Counted from the stretch's first letter, positions 47,701 through 56,595 are shown. The stretch is DNA of 64,000 bases from Actinernus sp. WN-2022 (GCA_030867875.1 JAOWCC010001751.1:21288026-21352025), one strand, 5' to 3'. Notes: generated by a model not told the origin, from the letters alone. A program made the numbers and translations.

Positions 47701-48502
47701 TCTTCGTTCGGAAACGAACGCTTCAGTTTTTGGTAACGGCTTGAGTAAACCTAACAATTTGACTTAAAAAGTTGTTTTTTTCGAACAGAATTGTTTAAAG
47801 TTCTAGACATAAAGTTCTAGACTAATTGAACGAATTCTATGTCTGGTATTTTTCTAAGTTAAGTTTGATTTTTCCTGTGATACTTACTGCTATTCAAGAG
47901 GTGAATTACAAGTTTAGTGTAATGAAAATTGTCGTTTGAACTTCGTTTCATCATTCGCCAACATCACTAATAGCTTTCCCGTTTTCGCGTCACGTGAAGG
48001 CGAGATTTCTTGAGTGTTATAAAAAGTGAGTGCAATATAGACCATTCATTTAGTATGCGTCTATATGTATATATAATATAAATACGATAGTACGCCGGCT
48101 TGTGCTTTAACATTTCTCTCATGTTCTCAAATGCACATCGTGTTTTATGATACTGAGCCAGTATAAAACATGGCTAAGGCTTCTCTATTTGTTAAATAAA
48201 GTAATCCTCACTCGGTGCTAATTAAGCCACAAGGCTAATATACTGTTCTACACGTCACTTGTATTGACTTGAAAGCATAAATAATTAAAAAGCGACTCAC
48301 CTTGACCAGTGAACGAGAGGACGAAAGTATACTCATCCATCGTCTGTTAGGCAAAACACCGGCAACTGTAGACTCGAGAAGGACCAGCAGAATCAGATAT
48401 CTCAGAGCCGTTTTCCCCTGTTGAAAATGAAACACCGTTATGTCAGTTTTACTACCCGTGTGGCAAATTCCTCTATGTTTATCCAGCTCGTACCTTTCTC
48501 AT
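29628..48502 (-). CDS. Secreted BRICHOS-domain precursor with cationic six-Cys C-terminal peptide, six exons
   Basis: Exons on the minus strand are 48502-48494, 48417-48301, 38697-38542, 37276-37175, 31708-31516 and 29770-29628. All borders are GT/AG, all phases match (0,0,0,0,1), and the total is 239 residues. Residues 1-23 form a signal peptide ([17 protein letters not shown] core). The BRICHOS domain (about 45-180) shows the conserved Asp (D91, LHDF) and Cys pair (C107 in HQCFI, C169 in [12 protein letters not shown]) plus the SSKWQV strand. A KR site (190-191) precedes a C-terminal peptide with ten Arg/Lys, no acidic residue and six Cys. In BRICHOS precursors the domain is thought to chaperone a beta-prone peptide. 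A secreted host-defence peptide precursor is my inference. The linking of exon 2 to exon 3 across 9.6 kb is the weakest step. An alternative unspliced start at 48435 exists. Confidence 0.85.
29858..30605. repeat. 18-bp minisatellite enclosed by 36-bp inverted ends
   Basis: About 37 units of the type GGTGATGGTGTTCGTTTC, with a 108-bp higher-order block repeated three times from 29970, fill the interior. The edges (29858-29893 and 30570-30605) are imperfect inverted repeats ending in CTAAAGTCACCCAG. Because 18 is a multiple of three, several frames are open on both strands (His-Glu-rich on minus, Gly-Asp-Val-rich on plus). These are not taken as genes. It lies in intron 5 of the BRICHOS gene. 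Confidence 0.85.
30711..31005. repeat. Repeat family with TTTTCGATTGAGTGTC end
   Basis: It contains GATCGGTTTTCGATTGAGTG and two inverted CGTGATTGG segments. A related, diverged copy is at about 26883-27070. Its ends resemble those of the TA-flanked MITEs at 31956 and 38250. Boundaries are approximate. Confidence 0.45.
31110..31499 (-). mobile_element. tRNA-derived SINE, interrupted and 5'-truncated
   Basis: The tail segment (31110-31156, GTCTAGTCTTCTAGCTG) and body (31316-31499, with TTGGTTGCTGAGGGAGG) match the SINE at 25411-25668. They are separated by about 160 bp of unrelated sequence. Part of the tRNA-like head is missing. It ends about 16 bp beyond the donor of BRICHOS exon 5. Confidence 0.7.
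31956..32206. mobile_element. TA-flanked MITE, GAGCGGTTTTCAGTTGAGTG family, copy 1
   Basis: The ends GAGCGGTTTTCAGTTGAGTG and ACACTCAATTGCAATCCGCTC are inverted repeats with TA on both sides (31954-31955, 32207-32208). It is nearly identical to 38250-38498. It lies in intron 4 of the BRICHOS gene. Confidence 0.85.
32207..33098. other. Intron stretch with a single satellite-like monomer
   Basis: No exon could be supported; the open frame at 32753-33160 (minus) lacks family features. At 32921-32960 lies one diverged monomer of the 52-bp satellite at 37555 (TTGAAATGCTATTGTCTTGT). Confidence 0.45.
33099..33390. repeat. Inverted duplication with telomere-like motifs
   Basis: The segment GCCAGTACTCTTCCATGTTCC with GAGGAGGTGAAGGCCGCCCC, near 33090-33130 on minus, is repeated inverted at 33342-33380 on plus. 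Both arms carry two TTAGGG-like units (33160-33174, 33294-33309) and a segment with CAGTCCAACT. Short interstitial telomere-like units, not a telomere. Confidence 0.6.
33530..33640. repeat. Degenerate MITE piece of the GAGCAGATTTCG family
   Basis: ATGCCGTGACATTGAAATGG and neighbouring bases match, inverted, the interior of the elements at 40210 and 43463. The ends are eroded. Confidence 0.45.
33785..33882. repeat. Hairpin with GGTCACCTGTGGCACG arms
   Basis: TTTTTTCGGATTGGGTCACC and the following TGTGGCACG are inverted as CGTGCCACAGGTGACCGAATCC. The loop is about 16 bases. No coding content. Confidence 0.7.
34625..35225. repeat. Outer foldback interrupted by an inner foldback
   Basis: The left arm (AACGAATGAAT ... 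TGAGCTCG and CATGGGAAAG) is inverted at about 35165-35215 (CCTTTCCCATGG, CGAGCTCAATTCATTCGTT). The left arm is split by the element at 34648-34838, while the right arm is uninterrupted. TAGGCCCTTTGCAGCTAACA at 34970 also pairs with 35235-35256. Confidence 0.7.
34648..34838. mobile_element. Foldback element, GCCCACTTCCGAGATATGCC ends, copy 1
   Basis: The arms of about 85 bp are nearly perfect (they include ATACGAGGCTCCGTGCATAA) around a short loop. The two frames at 34631-34840 and 34663-34851 are the same arm read on both strands. A related copy is at 39812-39979. Confidence 0.85.
35603..36603. repeat. Large inverted repeat with CAGGGTCTTCTC arms
   Basis: The segment CAGGGTCTTCTCGGTCAGAT with CCAAGATGGCGGC at 35675-35740 is inverted at 36345-36410. 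The left arm itself is a small palindrome. The segment at 34990-35090 (GCAAAACCTGTTTGTAAATG) also recurs inverted at 36490-36600, so the whole 34.97-36.6 kb block is a decayed inverted structure. Confidence 0.6.
36737..37150. mobile_element. TIR element with GAGAGCCTGCAACAAGACC arms
   Basis: GGAGGAGGAAGGAGG through GAGAGCCTGCAACAAGACC at the left is inverted at 37088-37150. The interior includes GTTCGAAAATGGCGTG, which recurs at 41517. It ends 25 bp beyond the donor of BRICHOS exon 4, so it sits at the start of intron 4. Confidence 0.75.
37555..38245. repeat. 52-bp satellite array with a five-unit higher-order repeat
   Basis: Thirteen units plus a part, period exactly 52 bp, with unit core GACACTGATTGGCTCAAGTA. 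Units differ at two sites, giving types a (CTTGTACT), b (CTTGTAAT) and c (ATTGTAAT) in the order a-b-c-c-b, a-b-c-c-b, a-b-c. The higher-order period is therefore 260 bp. It lies in intron 3 of the BRICHOS gene. Confidence 0.95.
38250..38498. mobile_element. TA-flanked MITE, GAGCGGTTTTCAGTTGAGTG family, copy 2
   Basis: Nearly identical to 31956-32206, with TA at 38248-38249 and 38499-38500. It starts within five bases of the satellite array and ends 43 bases before the donor end of BRICHOS exon 3. Confidence 0.85.
38763..38882. mobile_element. MITE, GGGCCGGGTTGTTCAAA ends
   Basis: GGGCCGGGTTGTTCAAACCC and inverse bound 120 bp. Inner arms pair AATCCTGGATTAA with TTAACCCTGGATT. It belongs with the family at 27146-27385. 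Confidence 0.8.
38911..39428 (+). pseudogene. LINE 3' end with C-terminal ORF fragment
   Basis: The open frame to TAA at 39291 contains [20 protein letters not shown] and [20 protein letters not shown], the hallmark C-terminal block of L2/CR1-type LINEs. The 3' UTR ends GCGCCTAGAGC...GGCGCTATATTATTATTATC, a microsatellite-like tail. 5'-truncated, as usual. Confidence 0.88.
39812..39979. mobile_element. Foldback element, GCCCACTTCCGCGATATGC ends, copy 2
   Basis: Arms of about 75 bp with CGAGGCTCCGTGCTAA pair around an AT-rich loop. The ends match the element at 34648-34838. Confidence 0.82.
40050..40208. repeat. Short duplicated GCGCGTGCAACTCATCTGCA blocks
   Basis: GCGCGTGCAACTCATCTGCA followed by CGTGCA occurs at about 40100 and 40183, with a related GCGCGCAGGCATTACATTTT that recurs near 42653. 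Confidence 0.6.
40210..40373. mobile_element. TA-flanked MITE, GAGCAGATTTCGTATGAGTG family, copy 1
   Basis: Inverted ends with TA at 40208-40209 and 40374-40375. The interior contains ACGTCACGGCATGCCGTACG. A second copy is at 43463-43651. Confidence 0.82.
40535..40990 (-). pseudogene. LINE 3' end with C-terminal ORF fragment
   Basis: The minus strand encodes [20 protein letters not shown] and [11 protein letters not shown] before a stop near 40762. The 3' UTR ends in an AATATTATTATTATC tail at 40535-40560. It is from a family related to that at 38911, in the opposite orientation. Confidence 0.82.
40991..41788. other. Intron stretch with no supported exon
   Basis: The open frame at 41187-41459 has no family signature. 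About 41495-41760 is a diverged copy of the interior of the element at 36737-37150 (GTTCGAAAATGGCGTGAG). Confidence 0.4.
41790..42600 (-). pseudogene. LINE C-terminal ORF, about 210 codons still open
   Basis: From about 42590 the minus strand reads [33 protein letters not shown] and [20 protein letters not shown], ending at a stop at 41960. These are the post-RT blocks of Jockey/CR1-type LINEs. The frame extends upstream to 42790 only because non-LINE sequence happens to be open. A CTTTGA microsatellite marks the 5' junction. This is the least decayed LINE coding piece here. Confidence 0.85.
42920..43128. mobile_element. MITE with GACATAAGCATAAG arms
   Basis: AAGCCCGGTCCTCACTAGCG then ACATAAGCATAA at the left. 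At the right TTATGCTTATGTCGGGCTTAA inverts it. An inner pair CGCATGCGTA repeats the arm. A solo end lies at about 55933-55955. Confidence 0.68.
43236..43452. repeat. Duplicated block containing the empty site of the element at 53642
   Basis: The block AACCTGTTAAAGTC to GACGTTTTGCCGCGG recurs at 53606-54823, where a 1-kb element splits it. Here the site CTTAGCTTTTAAGTAG is intact with one TTAA (about 43274-43277). The open frame at 43245-43634 is an artefact of this block. Confidence 0.75.
43463..43651. mobile_element. TA-flanked MITE, GAGCAGATTTCGTATGAGTG family, copy 2
   Basis: The same inverted ends as 40210-40373, with TA at 43461-43462 and 43652-43653, and a longer interior. Confidence 0.82.
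44060..44170. repeat. Copy of a segment also at 57725-57850
   Basis: ACTAAAGTACCCTG, the TCTGGTTTCA and the GAGAGGCAGTAGAACC segments recur in the same order at 57725-57850. This is part of a rearranged duplication between the 44-46 and 55-58 kb regions. Confidence 0.55.
44824..45734. mobile_element. TIR element with TGCCCATGAAC ends
   Basis: The outer arms 44824-44919 and 45642-45734 pair from TGCCCATGAAC to TGCTGTGCC, including TAGATATCGATTCT. A second, inner foldback (45383-45633) has arms containing ATGCTAATTACATGACGTCA. A related, smaller element is at 57194-57560. It lies in intron 2 of the BRICHOS gene. Confidence 0.7.
46005..46335. repeat. Diverged duplicate of 55972-56262
   Basis: CAATCGAATTGAACCTTCAA, GAGGATGGCAAAGATTAAAG and CTTCATCAAAATTG occur in the same order and spacing in both copies. 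No coding potential was recognised in either. Confidence 0.8.
46336..48064. other. Intron 2 stretch with no supported feature
   Basis: I see no exon, RNA gene or repeat structure that can be supported. The frames at 46808-47074 (plus) and 46946-47212 (minus) overlap and match nothing known. Confidence 0.4.
48065..48200. mobile_element. Truncated MITE of the 24132 family
   Basis: GATACGATAGTACG-like start and GGCTTGTGCTTTAACATTTC through ATGGCTAAGGCTTCTCTATT match one half of the foldback at 24132-24461. Confidence 0.7.
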
Positions 48503-48537
48503 AGAGATGGTATAGTAACTACGAGCGTACACGCCAT
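48499..48537 (-). other. Upstream ORF overlapping the BRICHOS start codon
   Basis: A 12-codon uORF begins with ATG at 48537 in the predicted leader and ends with TGA at 48501-48499. That stop shares the bases ATGA with the main start codon at 48502. Such an overlap would favour termination-reinitiation control. It counts only if transcription starts upstream of it, as the TATA box position predicts. Confidence 0.5.
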
Positions 48538-48597
48538 TCTAATAACACAATAAATGACCCTCATTCAACTGCTTCGTGCGCCAACAAGTTTGCCTCG

Positions 48598-48606
48598 CTT
48601 TTTATA
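48598..48606 (-). promoter_or_regulatory. TATA box of the BRICHOS gene
   Basis: TATAAAAAG on the minus strand, about 96 bp upstream of the start codon at 48502. Initiation about 30 bp downstream would give a leader of about 70 nt including the short uORF. Confidence 0.6.
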
Positions 48607-51600
48607 CATCCGGTATTTACATCAATGATATAGGTTTGCGGGATCTTTGAACCGGCTTTCGCAGCATGAATTCAAGCTGTCTCGCCTGCGAAAACAGCGA
48701 ATTTCTAGAGTGTTTGATTCTTGTTAGAGGAAGTCGGCTCTTGACTGAAAAGGTCAGTCAAACATTGATAGTGCCTTCTTTAAAATCGCTTAGTAAGTTA
48801 CCATTCCACTAAAATAAAACTGACCCCCAAACGTACATTGAACATCCTAAAATAGTGTGTTAGTTCTATTTACGGTGTTCATACTGTTCATGTAGTTCTC
48901 TGACACCGGAATTGCTCGAGGCGGGACACAAAGCAACTTTTCGTTGCCAACTAGCTTGCGGCTTTTTAGAACATTTAAAGTGAAGACAAAAAAATGCCAA
49001 GTGATATTTAGTTCTAGGTTGTTATAACGTGGGAAATATAAAGTTTTTCGAGGCCTCACCGTTTTGCCGGCTAGCTGCTTTCTTCTCCGAATCATAGTTC
49101 TTTGATCTTTCTTCGTTTCGAATAGTTCAGATATGATGCACTCCAGCTATCTTATTTGTCAAAATTCTCGGCTTCTCTTGCAACAGAACTTGAGTTTGTC
49201 CTCTTAGTAGCGGAATACTTAATCTTATCGATCCTCTAATTCCTCCAGTTGTATAAAGTGCTTTGCTTAATAAATTGATAGATTATTTCAATGGAAAACT
49301 GTCAGAATATAGAGAATCTGCTTTTGGCTGCTCACAGTACGAGCTAAGACCGACGGGTGAATTCTCTGAGGTTCCCTCCTTTAATAGCCAAGTGGCTCGT
49401 CAACCCGCGCTAAGCGGCACCAACCCCTTGCTTATGTCTCCTATCTACGCACCTGTACTTTGGGAAATGCGTTCCCATGGCTGTAGAATCAATCCGTGAC
49501 CGGCAAAATGAGTTGACATTTGGACATCGGTGGCAAAAATGTGTCAAGTACGTTTAGTGAAATATCTCCTCGATGCTTTTAGACCTCGGAGAATTAGTTG
49601 AAAGCTTAGTATTTGACGTCAAGTACTGAAGCCGGCCGTTTCTTTCGGGTCCCTTCCGCTGAGAAATTTGACCCATTCGGGTGCCTGCTTTTTCTTGCTA
49701 TTAACTAAAAGCTAGTAACTGAAACTTGGGGAAATTTGGCTGCCTAATAGTAGCGGCAAGACATCTAACGAAATACGATCAATCTGACCCGTGCAGTATT
49801 TGGAATACCAAAGCTGCTTTCTTGAAATGATTTATACCCTTTTTCCACTGAGCTACGAAGCACTGAACTATTTCTAAAAGACGAGCTCACAAGAATCTGT
49901 AATCTTAACAGCCGGGAAGAACTTCAAAGAGTCTCCTGTGATATGGGGGTGTCATAATGATATACGAATGCCGTACATATTGTGTAGGGCTTTAACATCT
50001 CTTCCGGGGAAGCTAGGCTCATTAGGAGACAACATTAATTGAGATCTCAAAATAGTTTAATTGTTATTGTCAGCAGATAGGAAAAGAAAATCTTTATCTC
50101 TTATTTTAATTGACGTTCCAAATAGGATCAACCGTGTGACTTATTCATCTTGTTTGAGTCGGCCATCCTTTAGTTTATCAAATGAAATCTAAAATAAAAT
50201 TACTATTAAATTGAGCTTTGGGAGGTCAGGTTGGCTGTTTATGGATTTTAGAGACATATTTAAAACGCCTCCCGCCCATTTTAGATTAAGACTGCTAAAT
50301 GATTAGTGTATTTTATCAAAAGCGGGAGATTGTATTTTATGTGCAACGTAAACATACAGTTTGTCAGAAGACTGAATTCATGTTTGTAATGTACTCACTC
50401 CAGAATGCGAAATTCTGTCCTATATTGAATCAGTTTTGTAAAGCCGAGAAAACAAGGAAGCCCACCACTGAATCGGCGAGCCGGACAAGCTCGCGATAAA
50501 GGAAATTATTGATTGTACATTGACTTGCATTTCACAATTTCATGATTCGCCAAGCCCAAGAATTCTAGCTAAAATAATACTTGATCCAAGACATGGTCAA
50601 TTCACGGCTTCCCTTCTAGCACGAGCCAGTTCACGAAATAAACTGAATTTCAGAAAATATTACATCTCATCATTTCTCACTGAAGAGTCTTCCCAGGAGC
50701 TTATGTATTACTTTCTGTTGTATTTTTGGGGGACCTTTTTACTTCTACATTGACGAATATCCGCCGTTACAATCTAATAACATTCGGTTACTCTTTAATA
50801 GTTCGTTATCTATTCCGCAAAACAAAGACTACTTTTACTATCATATCGCTTCCCAGAACCCTTTATAGTAATCTAAAATGCTCATTTTAAATTTATTTGT
50901 TTTCATTTAAAAACTAATTTAGGTGGAGTTCTTTTATCTCAAAATCATCTAATCGATTCCTCTTCCAGTTCCACAAACAAACAAACGAAACAAACAATAC
51001 CAGTGTTATATAGGGTCACTCTAATGCACTGGTATCGAATACACACAAGAGTTAGCTGAGCACATTCTTAAAAAATTCTCTAACATTAAACTGATTGTTC
51101 ATCTGGTGTGGTATATACTAATATTTATTATTTACCGTGCATGTACTGAAATGATCCCTAAATAAATTTCAGTTCCACACAAATCAGGAACACCCAAAGA
51201 ACTACTCTGCAAAATATATGTTGTTCTAGGTACTCGGCTGGCAAATTCTGCACTATTTCAGTTGTTTTCAATTTTTCAAAAATATTGAATTCTGCAGGGT
51301 ATCGAAATGTATCTGACACACCTATAATGGGAATAAATATTAAATATTTCAAGCTTTTCTTGTTGGTCTGCCGATATTTCGATTCCATGTACATAGTTTG
51401 TGATTTCTTCATGATCTTGACCCTTTCTACAACTGCATCACTTCAAATTTCCATCTGGGAAATTTAGATTTTTTTCAGTCACGAGGCGGCCTCAGCTTTA
51501 GGCTGGCTGGGACTACAGTTTGTCTGCCATCTGAAAAAAGATTGTTTTAAATATGTTAAAATACACCGATCTAATCTGTTATAAAAACGTCAGAATATTC

Positions 51601-53264
51601 GTTGTTATGAAGTTTTATTGTTGGGTTGGGTGCCCCTGACAAATACAAGGTAAAGATTCCAATCATGTAGTTTTCGAAAATAGAGTTTAACTTTCTCTAT
51701 TCGTTAAAAGATATTTCGGTATGCAAGTTGTTCATCAGTTGTTCATGAGGGATATTAACTTTTATGAAAAAGCATAAGGCATAGTTATACAAATTCTACT
51801 TATAATTGTGCCGGAAAATATTAGTTTAAAAATTTTTTTTTTTTTTTTTTTTTCTTTCCAAAAACAAACGTAGAAAAAATTTATGGTAGCCAGGTTTTGT
51901 ATCTTCCTACATCTTTCGCTCACGATTTTCTGCTTCGGTGGCGGAGTGAAAATTTCGCGAGGAAACTGAGCTGTTTGGAAGATTTCTAGTTTCCAGATTA
52001 TTTTATTAATTTCTTGATTTCAAATTAAGAGATTGTCGGCTTTAATACGGAAGAAATATCGGACTACGTCGGCAATACTGTCTAATTATGCCGCATGTCG
52101 TTTTTGTATAAGAAAGCCGCTTAGTTCTCGTTTCAAAGCAGCCAAAGCCGAGGGCGTGAAAAAGTCAGTGTGAGAAAGGCTTTTGCCGCTTCAGCTGAAG
52201 TCACTTAGAATTCGGTTACTTAATGGATAACGCAGTTTTGATAGCAACGAGGCAAACGGAAAGTTCCTGGCCAAAGGGGAATGTGTGTGTGGGTATTGCT
52301 TTCACTTCTGTTGTCTTGCAGATGTGATTTCCCGAATTTTCTAAGACGATTTTGTGTCATTAAAACTGAGCTGCTCTGAGAAGTTCAATGTTTTTTTTCC
52401 TAAGCCGCCGACAAAGTAAATCGTGATCGGTGGGAGAAATAAGTGAACTTGAAAATTCATAATTCGTTGTAAAGCAACTAGCGAATGATCTTGCATGCAT
52501 GTTCAAATATTTGCTACGATACTGGAGTTGAGAAGCGGAAAACGTACGGCCGAAAAGAGTTCAATTTATATCAAAATATTTAATCACGAACGGCGAAAAT
52601 TCGAAAACCTGATAATGAGCAAGACTCCATGCTCTAATTCAAAGAAAACTTGAACCGGAATAGAAATGCTTATTTCGTAAATTATAAGAATACAGAGAAC
52701 TATTCGTTTAATTAAAAGTGTGTAAACGCATGTCAAGGAAAGTTCAATTGGATATGAAATGGTGCATTAGTGATAATTCTGTCAAGAGAAAGACGTATAT
52801 CTTAAGCTATTCGTATCTCAAGACCTTGAATCCAATGCAAAGTCTGCAGTGAAAGGCGAGCTTTTCCGCAATACTGTAGTCCTCTGAAACAACTTATAAT
52901 CTCGGAATGTTATATAGAAAAGTACGCTTGTGCGTTTGTCTCTTCTTCTAAAAAAAAATGATACTGGTAAATAGAAAGCCACTGATAGGTATTATCATGT
53001 AGAAACCCTGTCTTTTCAAGTAAAATTACCATTTATTTCATGTACTATTTCAAATACGAATTGTAGTGTTTCATCAGGGATTCCAAATATTGAGAAAACA
53101 AGTGAAACACGAACAATGAGTGTTTGAAATTACTATTACTTCTCATGCGAATGCAAAACCGACAATTTACATACACTTCTTTTCAAAGTATTGTTTACCG
53201 TTTGACTGTTGTATCTAATTATTCAATAGATGGCTTATTATTCTTTTTTTGATGACAGTGATTT
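48607..53264. other. 4.6-kb stretch without recognised gene
   Basis: Several 60-85-codon open frames exist but none has a motif, splice context or partner exon that I can defend. A T-run of about 22 lies at 51835-51853. The first kilobase would hold upstream control sites of the BRICHOS gene, but no specific site is claimed. Confidence 0.45.
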
Positions 53265-53269
53265 CAACT

Positions 53270-53350
53270 AGCGTACTAGTAGTGTAGTGGACAAGAGTTA
53301 GTACAAGCAGTCGGAAGGGTCGAGGTTCGAACTCCAGTGGAGGCAGACTT
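53270..53350 (+). repeat. tRNA-like fragment (box A and box B)
   Basis: TAGTGTAGTGG resembles box A and GAGGTTCGAACTCC resembles box B at tRNA spacing, followed by a short T run. The acceptor and T stems do not pair well, so this is a decayed tRNA or SINE head and not a working tRNA. Confidence 0.4.
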
Positions 53351-53641
53351 TTTCTTTCTATGTCATTCTTTATTTCTTTACTTCTTCGCTCCTTACTTGT
53401 AGTTTATTAGTATGCAATTAGTTAGTGGTTCATGAATATGACGATTAAGAAATATTGAGCACTAGAGTTGGAAATATGATCAAATACTAGTGCGTTTGGA
53501 ACTGGCCGAAAGAACGAAGGCTCTGGAGTGCAAATACAAGTTTCCGAGGTCTTAAAAAACTTTTTTAGTAAATAATTTTATAACAGTGAATTGGAAATGA
53601 AGAAAACTTCAACCTGTTAAAGTCTAAGGCTTAGCTTTTAA

Positions 53642-54653
53642 CCGTTTCACTCCCATGGGGTTTTAACTGATTTTTGGCTCTTTCTAGACTGCAACGAACC
53701 CTCCCCCCCTAAGAAAACTGTAGTCACTGTTACCATGGAATTTGCAACTGACCTATAATACTGGGGGCTCAAAGTTTTTAGACGGCCACTTTGAAAGCAG
53801 TTGTGGATTACTTGACGGAGCTGGCGGGAAGTTTGTTTGGAGGAATACAGAGAATTTCAGGCTTTTTAAATCCTTTTTCACCATTTATAGAGTGCTGGAG
53901 GACATCATTAAGTCTGATGAGAACTTGAATCAGCACTTTCTCAAAGAACCGAGTATGTGCCAGTTTATTGTGACAGAGAAAGAGCCTCATTTCCCACTCG
54001 TGAATGGGCCAGGACGTCTTCTGTCACTTTAGCGTGGGCTTTATAAATGGGGGTCTAGAGCCACCTCTATCATAGCTTTTTTGGAATATTGGACAATATT
54101 TACTTGCCATTGATTCCAATATGAAGGTATTAGGTCGAAATGGCTTCAGATTTCTATATTTTGAAGAATGAAGATGGGGGAAGGGCCATGACGCTGTTTG
54201 GAAGGATTTCCCGGCATGCTTTGCGGTCATTATGGTGAATTCAGCTTGCTGTGAAGTGCTTGTGGACAGAATGGCTTGGTTCTGGGCAAGTTTAGGTGTT
54301 GGGAGACAGAAAGTGAGGTTAGTGCTAACATGAAACTCTAAATTTTATGTGAAATATGCATTTTTGTGAGAAAATGTAGAATCTGAGGAGAAATATTTTT
54401 TTCTGTAACTGTCATTTTAGTCCCTTTTTCTGAAGTGAAATAATGTCAACTATAGTTAACTTATGCAAAGAAAGGAGGATTTAGATGAAGTTATTCATTT
54501 TTAATATGCCTAATGCAGTTCAATAGGATCATTTGTCTATACATTAAGGTGTGTGGGAATCTCGGGGCATTGCTCTTTGAACTTAGTCAGATTTAAACTC
54601 TCAAAGCAAGTAACCAGTAATAGTGCCATATGGCACTCTTGGGAGTGAAAGGT
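53642..54653. mobile_element. piggyBac-like non-autonomous element, TTAA duplication
   Basis: The ends CCGTTTCACTCCCA and (inverted) ACCTTTCACTCCCA lie between TTAA at 53638-53641 and at 54654-54657. The uninterrupted paralogous site at 43236-43452 has a single TTAA, which shows the insertion directly. The interior frame at 53742-54032 (96 codons) has no transposase motif. TTAA duplication is typical of piggyBac. Confidence 0.8.
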
Positions 54654-54657
54654 TTAA

Positions 54658-55971
54658 GTAGTTTTCTTGTTTTTCGCGGAAAATTTCACGTAAAATATGC
54701 GTACGTACTTAAAACTAGAAACAGGGGTGACTGCATTGTATCGGCGGGAAACTGGGGAGACGCGTGCGCGACCGGCTCATCAAAAGCGCATGCGCGTGAC
54801 GTTTTGCCGCGGGGTACGCCTGGTACTGAGTAGATTATCCAATCAGGGATGAGGTTGAAATGCTCGCATGGTACTCTTCTTTTTCCTTCAATGCAACGCG
54901 CGTACTGATTTGGCGGAGTCATTCCAAAGGAGTTCTTTCCATTGGCGACCTAAGTGACAGTACATAATGAAACCCGTAAAGGAAGAATGGCGAATTTAGT
55001 GATTAGATAATCAGTAATACATACACTTTACGATAAAACCGATAAGAATACAAATCTAAATTGTACCGCATCTAATATCACTAATGTCCGAGACCCAAAA
55101 ATCTATTCTTAGAATGGAATAAGTAAGAAAATGGCTAGGAATACATTCTGATTCAAGATTTAAGTGCAACTGACTAAGTACTGGCCGCTGTCTAATAAAT
55201 ATAAAAATGATTCACGTTGGTATTACTGAAAAAAAAACTGTTCTCCTTTGTACGTACTGTTTAGTCTAAAACAAGCTACCGTGTAGAAGTTTTGGTTTAT
55301 AAATATAGTTTTATTTTTATTTTATTAATCCGGGTTCAACCGGCTCGATTGAAGCAGGATAATATTATCCGTTTTTGTGTAAGAAAAGCCATAAGTAACG
55401 ATAAGGCAATGGGAAGTTTCGAAACTCGGAATATACCTCGTTTAGCTTCAGAGTATGGAAAAAGAAGTTGAAAATAATCGATATTTGATAAACGAAATTC
55501 ACAACCGCCGTCTCTTCTATAAGTCTTTTTTTGACCCTGAACCATCTGAACTTTCTTAAGATAGAACTCCTTCAGCTAAACAATTGCACTAGTAGCCTTA
55601 CCCCTTCTAATGATCAGATTAGCGATTAATTTACAATCAGCTTATCCGTAAGAGCTCATCAACTTAAAATGTCATCCTGGAGTGATTGATTGTACGAAAA
55701 TATGTAGCGCCTAATAGGCTCGAACGTAAACAGTAATTACTTTTAGTTATTTTGCACATACTCTAAAATTGTGTCAACGTAAGAATTTCTTCCAAAGTTT
55801 TGTCTATGGTCTCTGAAGTCTGATCTTCACAAGCGAGAACGTAATGCATTGTTCTACTCAGAGGTATGGGCGAGATGAGAACAAGCGCCGCTAATGATCA
55901 ATGCAGTACTGAATCTGTGTATGTTGCTTGTGTTTATGCTTATGTCGCTAGTGAACACCAAGCTTTGAGGG
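54658..55971. other. Duplicated GC-rich block, then nothing recognised
   Basis: Bases 54658-54823 are the right half of the block also at 43278-43452 (GGCGGGAAACTGG, GCGCATGCGCGTGACGTTTT). From 54830 to 55930 no feature is supported. Confidence 0.5.
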
Positions 55972-56262
55972 GTCAATCGAATTGAACCTTCAAGTTTCTT
56001 TAAAAGGCAAAACTACAAAAATAACATCCTGAGATAGAAGAGAAATACCATGTGAATGTTCTGATCTGCATTTCAAACTTTTTCGACAGAGGATGGCAAA
56101 GATTAAAGTGGATTACAAAAGCTTATTCTAGACACTTGATTTCGGTTACAGTGAACTGACTTCAAGTTGCTCTAGATTTCTTTTAAAAGCAGTATTTTTC
56201 ATCCACTCTAATCTTTGACATGCTTCATCAAAATTGTCTCACATTTTCTCCAGTATACATGG
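55972..56262. repeat. Diverged duplicate of 46005-46335
   Basis: It shares the ordered segments named under 46005-46335, with small indels. The following 56263-56595 holds nothing recognised. Confidence 0.8.
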
Positions 56263-56595
56263 AGAGCATACTCTGCCAACTGAGTAGTAATTTTTGTCTT
56301 TCATAATGAGGAAATTTATCATTTGGGGGTTGACTCACAATAGAAGTGTCTGAATTTGTTTGCCTCGATTGATAAATGCATAAACTTGCCTGTATCACAC
56401 TTGCGAAAGCAGGGCCTCTAGATAAACAAAAAAGTCACTGAAAATGTATAATACGACTGAGGATTTTTACTCGTCAGTTAATTATTTTCGAGTCTGAGTT
56501 TTTAAGAAACTGTCCAAAACTGCATATTTGCACTCGTTTTTGCCCGTATCCCTGCACTCGAAATGTGATCAGGCTCTGATCCGAATGTCTCAAAT

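Noticed and set aside
53270..53350. Possible tRNA gene
   Set aside because: Box A and B likeness only; acceptor, anticodon and T stems do not pair, so it was kept only as a tRNA-like repeat.
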